A stretch of 64,000 bases of DNA from Blautia sp. An249 (GTDB lineage Bacteria > Bacillota > Clostridia > Lachnospirales > Lachnospiraceae), in NCBI RefSeq assembly GCF_002159835.1, contig NZ_NFJL01000005.1, forward strand, positions 143,431 to 207,430, given 5' to 3'. Position 1 is the stretch's first letter. Every line of letters begins with the position of its first letter. This document shows, piece by piece, positions 24,119-32,955 of the stretch. The translations under genes were made by a program, and so were the position numbers. Under the pieces are notes generated by a model. It did not search any database and had not been told where the DNA came from. It saw nothing but the letters and a program-made list of their open reading frames with translations.

Positions 24119-24755
24119 TGTAGGTCACCTTCTTTCTCTCTGTCTCTGGCTCCTCTTCCTCCTCGTCTTCCTTTTCCCGGTTTGTGGCTGCCTGCACCAG
24201 TATGCCTAAAACTGCCGTCCCGATTCCAATCAGAAGTCCATAGGGCATCTCTTCCAGCTGAACCAGATGGGCGCCCGCAATTCCGGCAAAAGCGCCGCCC
24301 TGTATGGCTGTTCCTGCTATAATAATAGGTTTTGCAAAATGAACGCCCAGAATCCCCAGGCCCACTCCCGCCAGAATACACAGGAAAAATGTTAATGAAG
24401 TTGTAGGATGGACGGCGTAAATGGTTAAAGCCCATCCGATTCCGGCACAGAGAATGAAGATCCCGGCCTTATAGATAAAAAAGGCAAGGGCAGCCAGCAA
24501 AAGGGCAGCCGCCAGAGCAATTCCCAATATGGCTGTTTTACTCAGATTCATTGTATGAGCCCCCATGGCTCCTGCCACTGCGCCTGTTGCAAAGCCTACC
24601 AGCATCACCCAGAAACGAAGCAGGCGGTATCCCAGAAAGCAGTTTAAAAGTCCTATCACCAGAACCATCAGAAAGAAAATCTGGGACAGACGGGTCAGTT
24701 CTTCCATCCCCTTTACCTGATCCATGAGTTCACCAATTCTTATAATAAATTCCAT
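24096..24755 (-). CDS. TMEM198/DUF4203-like small membrane protein
   Basis: A 219-residue membrane protein with about seven short hydrophobic segments rich in Gly/Ala (LLNCFLGYRLLRFWVMLVGF, TGAVAGAMGAHTM, LALAAALLLAALAFFI, AGIFILCAGIGWALTIYAV and others), a pattern of the TMEM198/DUF4203 group. The C-terminal tail is strongly charged (a run of Glu and Lys/Arg) and cytosolic. Function in bacteria is not known. It sits between the transglutaminase-like lipoprotein (17 bp gap) and ybaK (23 bp overlap) and is probably cotranscribed with the MoxR/VWA genes. It could be a membrane anchor or channel for that set; this is speculation. Confidence 0.7.
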   Translation of the reverse strand: MEFIIRIGELMDQVKGMEELTRLSQIFFLMVLVIGLLNCFLGYRLLRFWVMLVGFATGAVAGAMGAHTMNLSKTAILGIALAAALLLAALAFFIYKAGIFILCAGIGWALTIYAVHPTTSLTFFLCILAGVGLGILGVHFAKPIIIAGTAIQGGAFAGIAGAHLVQLEEMPYGLLIGIGTAVLGILVQAATNREKEDEEEEEPETERKKVTYNEQRSKK

Positions 24756-24772
24756 CTTCTCTCCACTCCCGT

Positions 24773-25993
24773 CTAAAACTTCAAATAAATGGTCTTCAGA
24801 TTATCCATGAAGCCATAATAGTACTGTACCTGCCCCAGACCGTTTATGTTCATGTAATACTGGGCAATCTCCTCTACCTGCCCCTGATCCAGCAGGGCGC
24901 TTTTTGCCTGCTGGTATCCCTCTTCATCTGTATACTTAAAGCGGATAAGCGAATTTCCTCCGTCCAGGATACTGCAGGCAAATCCGTAAACCTGATCCCA
25001 GTCATAACCGGTAAAACAGCTTCCGTTTCTCACATAAAAGTTTTCATCCACAGATGTACAGGATGGGACGGAAAATTCGCCGTCGTTCTGATAAGAAACT
25101 TCGTATTCCCATGGAAACGGGCAGAGATAATCATACAGAATGGTTTCCTGACTCATCTGCTCGGCGTTTCCTTCCATAAACTCCGGCTGATCTCCGTTGG
25201 TTGCATCTACATAATAATACATACCATCCATATTTACAATGTTCCAGGCATGGCCTTCTTCTGTCCCTTCGGCGTCTCCCGACACATAGATGCATTCTGC
25301 TCCCAGACGTTCCAGAAGGTACTGGACGGCGGCGGCGTAGCCTGCGCAGACCGCTTTCCCGTCTCCGAAAGCCCCCGCAAGGCTCTGATCGTTTTCGCCG
25401 GCCTGGTATTCCACATGATTAATTACATACTCATATACAATCCGCGCCTGGTTATAGACATCCTGTCCTGAAGCAGCCTGCGCCACTTCCTGATAGGCGC
25501 TTTCCATCTGCGCCTGAACGCTCTGCGCTTCTTCAGGCGTGCCTGTATACCCCGGCTGAAAGACTGTATACGTATCGTAAATCGTCTTATAAGTCAGCTC
25601 CCGGTTCCGAATCCAGAACAGTTCCGGATGATCCAACATCATTGCATGATAGGCCCGGTCAATGCCATCGCTGTCTGCTGTGGAAAGATAAATATCTGTT
25701 TCCCAGTTTTTTGTCCCCTCCAGAATCTCCCGGTAGGTTCTCTGCTCCTCCTGAGAAAGCTGCCGGAAATAATACTCCAGATGCTCTCCGTCCGAAGCTG
25801 CCACTTCCTGTTCTCTTAACCTCTGGACTTCCTCCGGCTCTGAGGATACCGTTTCCGGTACATGATCCAGGAGCATTTCCGCCTTTTCTTTCAGATTTTC
25901 TTCTTTCAGACATCCACTGCACAGCAGGATTCCCAGAAGCATAACTGCGAAGGCCAGAAGTCTCTTTTGCGGTTTCCCTGTTCTTTTTTTCAT
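24773..25993 (-). CDS. Transglutaminase-like lipoprotein
   Basis: A 406-residue probable lipoprotein: basic N-terminus, hydrophobic stretch LLAFAVMLLGILLCSGC and lipobox Cys at C28. The transglutaminase-like core carries C216 (AVCAGYAAAVQYLL), H248 (EGHAWNIV) and D263 (YYVDATNGD), so the triad is complete. DHPELFWIRN (121-130) and NFYVRNGSCFTGYDW near the C-terminus repeat landmarks of the protein at 15103-16320. Acting outside the membrane, it may cleave or cross-link surface proteins. Its ATG overlaps the MoxR stop by 4 bp (ATGA), so translation is coupled to the ATPase gene. In many bacteria MoxR operons include transglutaminase proteins, although usually with DUF58 and Bat proteins, which are absent here. 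Confidence 0.85.
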   Translation of the reverse strand: MKKRTGKPQKRLLAFAVMLLGILLCSGCLKEENLKEKAEMLLDHVPETVSSEPEEVQRLREQEVAASDGEHLEYYFRQLSQEEQRTYREILEGTKNWETDIYLSTADSDGIDRAYHAMMLDHPELFWIRNRELTYKTIYDTYTVFQPGYTGTPEEAQSVQAQMESAYQEVAQAASGQDVYNQARIVYEYVINHVEYQAGENDQSLAGAFGDGKAVCAGYAAAVQYLLERLGAECIYVSGDAEGTEEGHAWNIVNMDGMYYYVDATNGDQPEFMEGNAEQMSQETILYDYLCPFPWEYEVSYQNDGEFSVPSCTSVDENFYVRNGSCFTGYDWDQVYGFACSILDGGNSLIRFKYTDEEGYQQAKSALLDQGQVEEIAQYYMNINGLGQVQYYYGFMDNLKTIYLKF

Positions 25994-27504
25994 ATTTGTA
26001 ACTCCTCAATTCTTCTGAGAATTTCTCTTCGGTTCTCCCGGTATAAAAGCTCCCGGTTATACTGTTCATACCGTTTGCAGGAATACTCACTTAAAAACTG
26101 CAGGGAGTAGAATCCGGTATTTAGTTCCGTAAGGAAAATCACCATTTCCTGACCCCCTAAAAAAGCGGCTTCCATAAAGTCAAAGGCGTGTTCCAGCGTT
26201 TCCCCTGCCTTTCTTTCTGCTTCCAGAGCCTCCTGCTTCTCTTTTGCAAATTCCTCTTTTAACAGAGCAAATGCAGCAGCCCCGTCAGTAACTGCCTCTT
26301 TTTTCATTTTCTGAAGGAAGGATTCCAGTCTGCCAGTCACATACAGACAGCAGTGCAGTTCCTTTCTGCTTAAAAGCTCTGCCTTTTTCTGCCTTTCCCA
26401 CCGGGCCTGGTATTCAGAAATCACCGTTTCCATAAATTCCACAGGCGGTTCCTTCCCCTCTCCTAAAAGAACCTCTTTGCAGGAAAGAAGAATCGGGTAC
26501 AAAACTTTTAGCTGTTCTTTTTTCCTGCAGGATTTTTCAAATTCCCGGCTGCATCCTGACAGAATCAGACCGGTTACGCTCAGTCTCTCATCAAAGGCAG
26601 CATGGGAAAGTTTCTTTAACAGAATTTCTTCTGTTTTTCCTTCCAGAACAGCTTCTATCTGATAGTCTGCCTGATATTTTTCATATAATTCCAGATAGTT
26701 TGCAAAGTCCCTGGCAATTTTGGGATATTGAAGATATTGGACGATAACTTCCCGATCTGCTTTTTTCTGTATTTTTTCGTAGACCTGAAGAAGCCTGGAT
26801 AAATCTTCCCAGCCTCTGGGAGTAACAAACCGTTTCCCGTCCACGGTACTTTCCATCTTATAAAAGCTGGCCGGCCGCAGATTCAAATACGACAGAACTG
26901 CCGGATGGATTCCTTCTTTATAGGCATATTCCTTCCAGGCGGCAAAATCCGGCTCCACCTGGATTTTCTTTACACGGTCCATGGTAACCACATCGAACTC
27001 CCGGACAGAACGGTTGTACTCCGGAGGATTTCCCGCCGCCACAATCAGCCAGCCCTGGGGAATCTGATGGCTTCCAAAGGTCTTATACTGGAGAAACTGA
27101 AGCATGGCCGGGGCCAGTGTCTCAGATACACAGTTAATTTCATCTATGAAAAGAATTCCCTCTTTCATACCGCTGTCCTCTATTTTATCGTAAACTGCGG
27201 CCACAATTTCACTCATAGTATATTCGGTCACCTTATGAGGAACCCTGTTGTATTCTTTTTCCGATATAAACGGAAGTCCGATGGCGCTCTGTCTGGTATG
27301 GTGGGTAATGGTATAGGATACCAGCCCTATTCTGCATTCTTTGGAAATCTGTTCCATAATCTGGGTTTTTCCGATTCCGGGAGCCCCCAGAAGGAAAATC
27401 GGACGCTGATGGACGGGGAGAATTTCGTATTCTCCAAACTCATTTTTCAGTAAATAGGCTTCTATGGTGTTTTTAATCTCTTCTTTCGCCCGTTTAATAT
27501 TCAT
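25990..27504 (-). CDS. MoxR-type AAA+ ATPase
   Basis: A 504-residue AAA+ protein. Walker A GAPGIGKTQ (40-48), Walker B ILFIDEINCVSE (117-128) and sensor region GWLIVAAGNPPEYNRSVREF with an Arg finger are present. After the ATPase core (about 1-260) comes a long helical C-terminal region of about 240 residues, larger than in classic MoxR proteins. MoxR ATPases work as chaperones that activate or insert cofactors in partners, usually with a VWA protein. Here the VWA gene lies directly upstream with an 11-bp overlap, and the lipoprotein downstream overlaps by 4 bp. This is the RavA-ViaA / CoxD-CoxE type pairing, with an unknown client. Confidence 0.88.
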   Translation of the reverse strand: MNIKRAKEEIKNTIEAYLLKNEFGEYEILPVHQRPIFLLGAPGIGKTQIMEQISKECRIGLVSYTITHHTRQSAIGLPFISEKEYNRVPHKVTEYTMSEIVAAVYDKIEDSGMKEGILFIDEINCVSETLAPAMLQFLQYKTFGSHQIPQGWLIVAAGNPPEYNRSVREFDVVTMDRVKKIQVEPDFAAWKEYAYKEGIHPAVLSYLNLRPASFYKMESTVDGKRFVTPRGWEDLSRLLQVYEKIQKKADREVIVQYLQYPKIARDFANYLELYEKYQADYQIEAVLEGKTEEILLKKLSHAAFDERLSVTGLILSGCSREFEKSCRKKEQLKVLYPILLSCKEVLLGEGKEPPVEFMETVISEYQARWERQKKAELLSRKELHCCLYVTGRLESFLQKMKKEAVTDGAAAFALLKEEFAKEKQEALEAERKAGETLEHAFDFMEAAFLGGQEMVIFLTELNTGFYSLQFLSEYSCKRYEQYNRELLYRENRREILRRIEELQI

Positions 27505-28816
27505 TTCCCTTTATTCCTTCCTCATCTATAATCAGTTTTATGGCCCAGGGAGGCACATCTATGTCCTGGTAGTCGCTTTTCATAAATATAAAGGCCGTCT
27601 CATAAGACGGCTTTTTCGCCGGGAATGTCCCGTAGCCGTCGGTAAAATAGAGAAGCCCCCGCAGGTGTGACAACTGTCCCCTGGCCCGAAGCTGTTCCAC
27701 ATAGGCAAAGGGCGGTCTGAAATCTGTCCCTCCCAGTCCTGTTACCTGGAACTTCCTGAGATATTCTTCCATCTCATCGAAACTGGTAATTTTTCGATCG
27801 CTCTGGATTTTATCATCGCATTGAATGATATGAACCTGAATTTTCCTGTGGAAACTCTGGGTCTGGTTTAATATGGAATAGGTCTCTTCCAGGAATTTCT
27901 TTATCAGGCTTTCTTTGCAGGACATGGAGGTATCGATCACAATGACAAACTCCTCCACTTTACGCACTTCACTGGTTTCCAGAGGTTCTATCAAGGGCAT
28001 ATTCCCATATCGCTCCATTCCATAATAGTAATAGATATAGTCGAAGGTGTCCATATCCACCTGCATGACTTCTTTTAAGACTGCAAATTTTCTCAGAAAT
28101 TCCCGGTAATCGTACCGCTCCCGGTTTTCAGCATGGAGCAGATCTTTCATTGCCTCTCTGCCCTCAGATGCTTCTTTTGAAAACAGTTCCATCTCTGTTT
28201 CCATCTTCTCTCTGTTATCCTCCCATTTTTCCCGGTTGGGATTGGGAGTGGGCTTTTCCTCCTGTTTCCCTTCCCATCTGGAGTGATCGTCCACATAGAA
28301 TTCCCGTTCCCAGTTCTCCCATTCCTCCGTGGAAAAGACTCTTGCCTGAAGCTGCCTGTAAATTCCCTGGGCGGTAACCACCTTTAATTCCTTCTCCAGC
28401 CAGCCGTAAATCTGTCTTCTGAGTGAACTTTTTCTCCGATAGATGCAGGAGTCATTCTGCATGTCCAATAAATATTCTGCCGCAATATCGCAGGCCAGAT
28501 CCCATACCTTTTCTTTTTTTCCTCTTTCATAGATATGGGCAAACAGACAATGAAACAGGCAGTGCAGATAGCCCCGGTTTACCTGGTTTTTCCCTTCCCG
28601 GTACAGCCCGGTCAGCCCCTGGGGATGATAATAAAGATTTTCTCCGTCTGTACCCAGAGGATTTATCTGATCATCCCGCACAAACCGCAGACTGCTTAAC
28701 GCCACATCCAGAAAACGCATTTGTAAATATAGCTGATTTCTGGACTGAATCAGAATCTCTGTGCAGATATGTTCTATTTTCAGTTCCTGTTCCTGCTGCT
28801 GCCATATGGGATTCAT
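27494..28816 (-). CDS. VWA-domain protein (DUF2201/CoxE-like), degenerate metallopeptidase half
   Basis: A 440-residue protein from ATG 28816 (GGAGGAAAAT just ahead). The C-terminal von Willebrand A domain (about 285-440) has a complete MIDAS: VIDTSMSCKE (D295-S299), GLGGTDFRPPF and YFTDGYGTFP. The N-terminal part resembles the DUF2201 putative metallopeptidase. In the place of HExxH it reads YLHCLFHCLFAH (H85-C-x-x-H89), so the catalytic Glu is lost, while the following WDLACDIAAEYLLD is kept. The middle (180-235) is Glu/Lys-rich. It overlaps the MoxR gene by 11 bp. I infer a metal-binding adaptor for the ATPase, not an active protease. Confidence 0.82.
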   Translation of the reverse strand: MNPIWQQQEQELKIEHICTEILIQSRNQLYLQMRFLDVALSSLRFVRDDQINPLGTDGENLYYHPQGLTGLYREGKNQVNRGYLHCLFHCLFAHIYERGKKEKVWDLACDIAAEYLLDMQNDSCIYRRKSSLRRQIYGWLEKELKVVTAQGIYRQLQARVFSTEEWENWEREFYVDDHSRWEGKQEEKPTPNPNREKWEDNREKMETEMELFSKEASEGREAMKDLLHAENRERYDYREFLRKFAVLKEVMQVDMDTFDYIYYYYGMERYGNMPLIEPLETSEVRKVEEFVIVIDTSMSCKESLIKKFLEETYSILNQTQSFHRKIQVHIIQCDDKIQSDRKITSFDEMEEYLRKFQVTGLGGTDFRPPFAYVEQLRARGQLSHLRGLLYFTDGYGTFPAKKPSYETAFIFMKSDYQDIDVPPWAIKLIIDEEGIKGNEY

Positions 28817-28829
28817 ATTTTCCTCCTGT

Positions 28830-29738
28830 TTACAGTTCCATATCTTCAATGGAACTTCGTCTGCTTCCATAACGCCCCTGATATTCCATCAGACAGGCAC
28901 AGATACGGGCGTCGCCCTTTCTCTGGGCAAACTGCAGCGCTTCCTGCAGTTCCTCTTCCCCCAGCCGCTTCTTACGGCTGACATCTTCCAGAAACCACAT
29001 TAACAATTCCGGTTCCTGTCTTTCAATCAGGCTTCTGACCACCAAAGTCTGGCGTTCCAGCAGATAATTTTTATATTCTTCTTTTGCATTTCCACTTAGC
29101 TGACAGGGAAAGGACAGTCTTCCCAAAGCCAGTTTTATGGAAAACTCCTGACTCTCCCGGGCCTTCGCCATAGGAAAACGGGCATCGTATTCCTGAAAGT
29201 GAAACCGGGCTCCCTGAAAACAGTTTCGATAATGAATTCCGCTTCCATGAACCTCCGTCATTAAAATTCTGGCCGGTGTATTTTCCACACCTTCTTCATA
29301 AAATTCAGGGAACATCAGACGCGCTTCTTCCTCACCGTGATAAATCACATATAATTCTTCCGAAAATTCTGAGAGAATTTCCCGAAAGCAGGAAAATGTG
29401 TCATCCGTCATGGTGACCTCCAGGGTTTTTACTTTATGGCATCCGGTAAAACATCCGCTCCCCACATCTTCTATGTTACTGTGAAAAGATAAGAAATTCA
29501 GCTCCCTGCAGTTGTAAAACCCGTACCTGCCAATCCTTCGTATGGTTCCCGGCAGATAGACCTCTCTGTGTGCATTTCCAGCAAATACATAAGGTTTCAG
29601 CTCCTTTACCGGAATATTATCCACAAAATCCGGTATCTGCACTGCCTTCACATCGGAAACATACGATTCAATGCTCACATAGGGACCCCGGGCATCTTCT
29701 TCTATACAATACGTAAATAATCTGTCTTTGCTTTCCAA
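28830..29738 (-). CDS. BspA-type leucine-rich-repeat protein
   Basis: A 302-residue protein starting at TTG 29738; no ATG is better placed, and AAAGG lies 11 nt upstream. The first 120 residues contain short LRR_5/BspA-type repeats, such as PVKELKPYVFAGNAHREVYL, IGRYGFYNCRELNFLSF and GSGCFTGCHKVKTLEV. The remainder is unlike known domains, rich in Glu/Arg and helical near the end (LLMWFLEDVSRKKRLGEEEL). No signal peptide is seen, so unlike typical BspA proteins it should be cytosolic, perhaps as a recognition subunit. It is the first gene of the VWA-MoxR cluster, 13 bp before the VWA ATG. Function is unknown. Confidence 0.7.
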   Translation of the reverse strand: MESKDRLFTYCIEEDARGPYVSIESYVSDVKAVQIPDFVDNIPVKELKPYVFAGNAHREVYLPGTIRRIGRYGFYNCRELNFLSFHSNIEDVGSGCFTGCHKVKTLEVTMTDDTFSCFREILSEFSEELYVIYHGEEEARLMFPEFYEEGVENTPARILMTEVHGSGIHYRNCFQGARFHFQEYDARFPMAKARESQEFSIKLALGRLSFPCQLSGNAKEEYKNYLLERQTLVVRSLIERQEPELLMWFLEDVSRKKRLGEEELQEALQFAQRKGDARICACLMEYQGRYGSRRSSIEDMEL

Positions 29739-29840
29739 TTTTCTGACTGCCTTTCTTTGTTCTCCGGAACTTCACTGATATTTTTCTATTATACAACCAA
29801 TCCTGCAGAAATCAACCTGCACCTTCTCCTATTACGAAAG

Positions 29841-29882
29841 CACCGTATGATATAAGAGTATTTCTCTCTATACCATACGGTG
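29841..29882 (-). terminator. Hairpin after ispF
   Basis: CACCGTATG (29841-29849) pairs with CATACGGTG (29874-29882), and four more A-T pairs lie inside after one mismatch. The minus-strand tail is short (CTTTCG), so termination may be partial. It separates ispF from the LRR gene start region. Confidence 0.65.
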
Positions 29883-29897
29883 TTATTTAGCGGTTCT

Positions 29898-30374
29898 TTA
29901 CTTCTTTTCTATCAGGCAGATGGCCTGAGAACTGATCCCCTGACCGTTTCCGGTAAAGCCCAGTCCCTCTTCTGTAGTGGCTTTAATATTCACCTGCGCT
30001 TGGGAAATCCCCAGACATTTTGCCAGGTTCTCTCTCATTTGGGGGATATGGGGAGCCATCTTCGGCCGCTGGGCAATAATCGTTGCGTCAATATTACCAA
30101 TCGCGTACCCCTGTTCTTTCAGTAAACGGGCTGTTTCTTCCAGCAGCAGCATACTGGAAATCCCTTTGTACTTGGGATCCGTATCCGGAAAGTGTTTTCC
30201 AATGTCCCCGAGGGCCGCTGCTCCCAGGAGAGCATCCATTACGGCGTGAATAAGTACATCCGCATCCGAATGCCCCAGTAATCCTTTTTCATAGGGAATC
30301 GGTACACCGCCGAGAATCAGGTCTCTGCCTTCTGTCAGCTTATGTACGTCATATCCCATTCCTACTCGTATCAT
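29898..30374 (-). CDS. ispF: 2-C-methyl-D-erythritol 2,4-cyclodiphosphate synthase
   Basis: A 158-residue MEP-pathway enzyme that forms the cyclic diphosphate with release of CMP. The family start [12 protein letters not shown] carries the metal ligands Asp and His. [19 protein letters not shown] gives the third ligand and the loop. [16 protein letters not shown] and the C-terminal [17 protein letters not shown] complete the signature. ATG 30374 fits the family N-terminus. ATG 30386, 12 bp earlier, is in frame, and AAAGG fits neither ideally. It lies directly downstream of egsA (22 bp) and is probably cotranscribed. Homotrimer, cytosolic. Confidence 0.96.
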   Translation of the reverse strand: MIRVGMGYDVHKLTEGRDLILGGVPIPYEKGLLGHSDADVLIHAVMDALLGAAALGDIGKHFPDTDPKYKGISSMLLLEETARLLKEQGYAIGNIDATIIAQRPKMAPHIPQMRENLAKCLGISQAQVNIKATTEEGLGFTGNGQGISSQAICLIEKK

Positions 30375-30396
30375 ACTCTGTATCATAACCTTTCTG

Positions 30397-31668
30397 TCAG
30401 GGTTCTATATTCAGCATTTTTCTCACTCGCATAAAGCTCAGACGATTTCTCACATAGGGAGAAAGTTCCATAGTTAAAGGGATGATGTCTTCCGTCAGCC
30501 CGATGTCCTGTACGGTTCTGACACAGCCGCCGTTTTTCAGGATTTTATCCAGTTCTTCCACTTCCGGAATCTCATCAATAATGTCTGCTATCTTATACAG
30601 GCTGGCATTGAGCCGGTCTGCGGATACCATTTCCATCGGATCCGGAGTATTCTCCTCAATCGTCTTCTCATACAGACCTTTCTTTCCGAAAGTATCCCGT
30701 ATCAGTTTTTCTTCCATTCCCTGGTACGGATCGGCGTAACATTTTCCGTCGCGGACAGCTTCTGCGATCCTCTTATATTCTCTCGCCGCAAGCATGGTCC
30801 CCACGGAAACTTTTTCTCCATGGAGGGCGTCCAGTGGCCCGTTGATTACTTCCATTTCCCACAAATGGGACATATGATGTTCCGCACAGGATGCGGGTCT
30901 GGAATTCCCGATCATCTGCATCGCAAGACCCGAGAGGATCAGTGCATACATCAGTTCCTCACAGGCTTCCTCATCTCCCGCCGCTACGCCTTTTATACAG
31001 GAGCGCACCGTCTTCAGAGCCTGTTCTTCCATACGGATTACCCGTTTACAGATATATTCTCCGGTCAGCAGATGGGCAATCTTCCAGTCCGCCAGGCAGA
31101 TATATTTTCCGAACAAATCAGAAGCTCCGGAGGCGTTCAGCCTTTTGGGCGCTTTTGCAAATATATTGGTATCAGCAATCACACAGATAGGGGGTGCAGC
31201 CGGGATTGTCTTCTTCATTCCATCCCAGGTCATAGCTGCAACCGTTGATACGAATCCGTCTACGCTGGCCGCCGTAGGAACCGATACAAAGGGAATTCTG
31301 TACTGATATGCCACATACCGGCTTATATCGTGGATTGTTCCGGATCCTACCGCTAAAATAAGGTCAATATCTTCTTCCATATTTTTCTCTACGATCTCTA
31401 CTCCATGATTATCTGCATGAAGTCCTTCCGCCTCCAGAATCACAACCTGACAGCGGTCGTAAATGTCTTCCATAATATCATAAGTGGCTTCGTAGGTATT
31501 GGTATCGCAAATCAGCAGCGGAGAAATATATTCTTTCAGAAATCCATCCGACATCATCTCTTCCAGTTTCTCCACAGCACCGGCTTCAATCAAAATTTCC
31601 TGTACATCGATTTTGTGCTTTTTCCCACAGCTACAAGGTCGGGCAAAATCGTCCGTATCAACTCGCAT
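30397..31668 (-). CDS. egsA: sn-Glycerol-1-phosphate dehydrogenase (AraM/EgsA type)
   Basis: A 423-residue metal-dependent NAD(P)H enzyme reducing dihydroxyacetone phosphate to glycerol 1-phosphate. It has the N-terminal [19 protein letters not shown] (the bacterial AraM start), nucleotide-binding region [39 protein letters not shown], and metal ligands in GASDLFGKY (Asp), [10 protein letters not shown] (His) and [11 protein letters not shown] (His). In Bacillus subtilis, araM belongs to the arabinose operon, and here the gene lies next to the pentose transporter, though in its own unit with ispF. Its product in bacteria feeds heptaprenyl-glyceryl lipids. Start ATG 31668 is preceded by GGAGGATGTAATAC. 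Confidence 0.92.
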   Translation of the reverse strand: MRVDTDDFARPCSCGKKHKIDVQEILIEAGAVEKLEEMMSDGFLKEYISPLLICDTNTYEATYDIMEDIYDRCQVVILEAEGLHADNHGVEIVEKNMEEDIDLILAVGSGTIHDISRYVAYQYRIPFVSVPTAASVDGFVSTVAAMTWDGMKKTIPAAPPICVIADTNIFAKAPKRLNASGASDLFGKYICLADWKIAHLLTGEYICKRVIRMEEQALKTVRSCIKGVAAGDEEACEELMYALILSGLAMQMIGNSRPASCAEHHMSHLWEMEVINGPLDALHGEKVSVGTMLAAREYKRIAEAVRDGKCYADPYQGMEEKLIRDTFGKKGLYEKTIEENTPDPMEMVSADRLNASLYKIADIIDEIPEVEELDKILKNGGCVRTVQDIGLTEDIIPLTMELSPYVRNRLSFMRVRKMLNIEP

Positions 31669-31807
31669 GTATTACATCCTCCTATTCTTCCTGACGAGTA
31701 AATTTCTATTTTTTAATTCATTAAATCTCTGTCATTTGCTTTCCTATTATACATGATCCGGTAAAAAAAATCAACGCGCTTTCCTATGTCGCATCCATAG
31801 CGGAGCG

Positions 31808-31855
31808 TTTTTTGTGTAATAGGAAATCCAGGGGAATTTCCTATTACACAAAAAA
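31808..31855. repeat. 20-bp perfect inverted repeat
   Basis: TTTTTTGTGTAATAGGAAAT (31808-31827) is exactly complementary to 31836-31855, with an 8-nt loop CCAGGGGA. It lies between the ABC operon terminator and egsA. The T6/A6 ends would allow it to act as a terminator on either strand. The A6 is shared with the T6 tail of the next hairpin. It may be a solitary repeat element, since the stem is unusually long for a terminator. Confidence 0.75.
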
Positions 31856-31893
31856 CCGGCCGCCACAATTTTACCTGTGACAGCCGGTTCTTA
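31851..31893 (-). terminator. Intrinsic terminator of the pentose ABC operon
   Basis: On the minus strand AACCGGC-TGTCACA pairs with TGTGGCG-GCCGGTT (14 bp, two G-T pairs) around an 8-nt loop and runs into T6, about 15 bp after the last permease stop. Confidence 0.85.
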
Positions 31894-31908
31894 ATATCAT
31901 TTCTTATA

Positions 31909-32955
31909 TTATTTTTTCTTTTTCAGAGTACCGATTACAGACTGCAGTACGATGAAGAAGCAAAGTAATGCAGAAAGGGTAATACGTACCCACCAGCTTG
32001 AAAGTGTTCCCTGTGTGGTGATTAAGCTGGTAATCGTACCTTTAATCAGTACGCCGAATAAGGTACCGATTGGTGTACCAACACCACCGCTTAACAGAGT
32101 ACCGCCGATAACGGATGCGGAAATTGCGTCCATTTCAAAACCTTTCGCCTGCTCTACGAAACCTGCACAACTGTTCAGACAGAATAAGAATCCGCCCAGA
32201 CCTGCCAGGAATCCATCCAGGATATAAGCCTGGAATTTGGTTCTCTTAACGTTCAGACCCATCATCATAGCGCTCTGCTGGTTACCGCCGATTGCGTACA
32301 GTTTACGTCCGAACTTGGAGTATTTCAGTAATACTGCAATGATGATTAATACAATAATCGCAATTACAACGGTTGGATATATGTATGCGGCAATAAAATC
32401 ACCTCTTCGGTTAACTGTACCGAACGGCATATTGATTTTGAATTTTGCCCATTTCATAAAGGTTTCATTGGTAATGGCAATCATGTCTGTGCTGACAATG
32501 GCTGTCATACCACGGCCGAAGAACATACCGGCCAGAGTAACGATAAATGGCTGAATCTCTAAGTAGGATACTAAGAATCCCTGTACAACACCGAATAACA
32601 GACCGATTACTAATGCCATAAGAAGAGCTACATATGCGTTAGCCCCTTTATTCTCCATTAAATCAGCAACTGTCATACATACAAGTGCTACTACAGAACC
32701 AACGGAAATATCAATTCCGCCGGTAATCATTACGATGGTCAGACCACACGCAATAACAATCAGACCTGCGTTGGATACAAACAGGTTTAAGAACATCTGT
32801 GCATTTGCAAAACCTTTGTCTGCAAACACGATCATACCTGCGATGTACATAACGAAGAACAACGCTATGGTAACAATCAAAAGGAATCCTGTACCGGTCA
32901 GTTTTTTCTTTGCCATTGGATTAGCTGCAACAGCTTTTTCGTTTGATGCTTTCAT
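31909..32955 (-). CDS. yjfF: Sugar ABC transporter permease (YjfF-like)
   Basis: A 348-residue permease of the ribose/galactofuranose (BPD_transp_2) family with about nine membrane segments. Landmarks are LIVIACGLTIVMITGGIDISVG (the family's central motif), FIVTLAGMFFGRGMTAI, YAIGGNQQSAMMMGLNVKR (cytosolic coupling loop) and ISASVIGGTLLSGGVGTPIG. It is the second permease of a heterodimer with the product of the upstream gene, with which it shares one base at the stop/start. With the ATPase and binding protein upstream it forms a YtfQ-YtfR-YtfT-YjfF type importer. Last gene of the operon, followed by a terminator. Confidence 0.88.
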   Translation of the reverse strand: MKASNEKAVAANPMAKKKLTGTGFLLIVTIALFFVMYIAGMIVFADKGFANAQMFLNLFVSNAGLIVIACGLTIVMITGGIDISVGSVVALVCMTVADLMENKGANAYVALLMALVIGLLFGVVQGFLVSYLEIQPFIVTLAGMFFGRGMTAIVSTDMIAITNETFMKWAKFKINMPFGTVNRRGDFIAAYIYPTVVIAIIVLIIIAVLLKYSKFGRKLYAIGGNQQSAMMMGLNVKRTKFQAYILDGFLAGLGGFLFCLNSCAGFVEQAKGFEMDAISASVIGGTLLSGGVGTPIGTLFGVLIKGTITSLITTQGTLSSWWVRITLSALLCFFIVLQSVIGTLKKKK

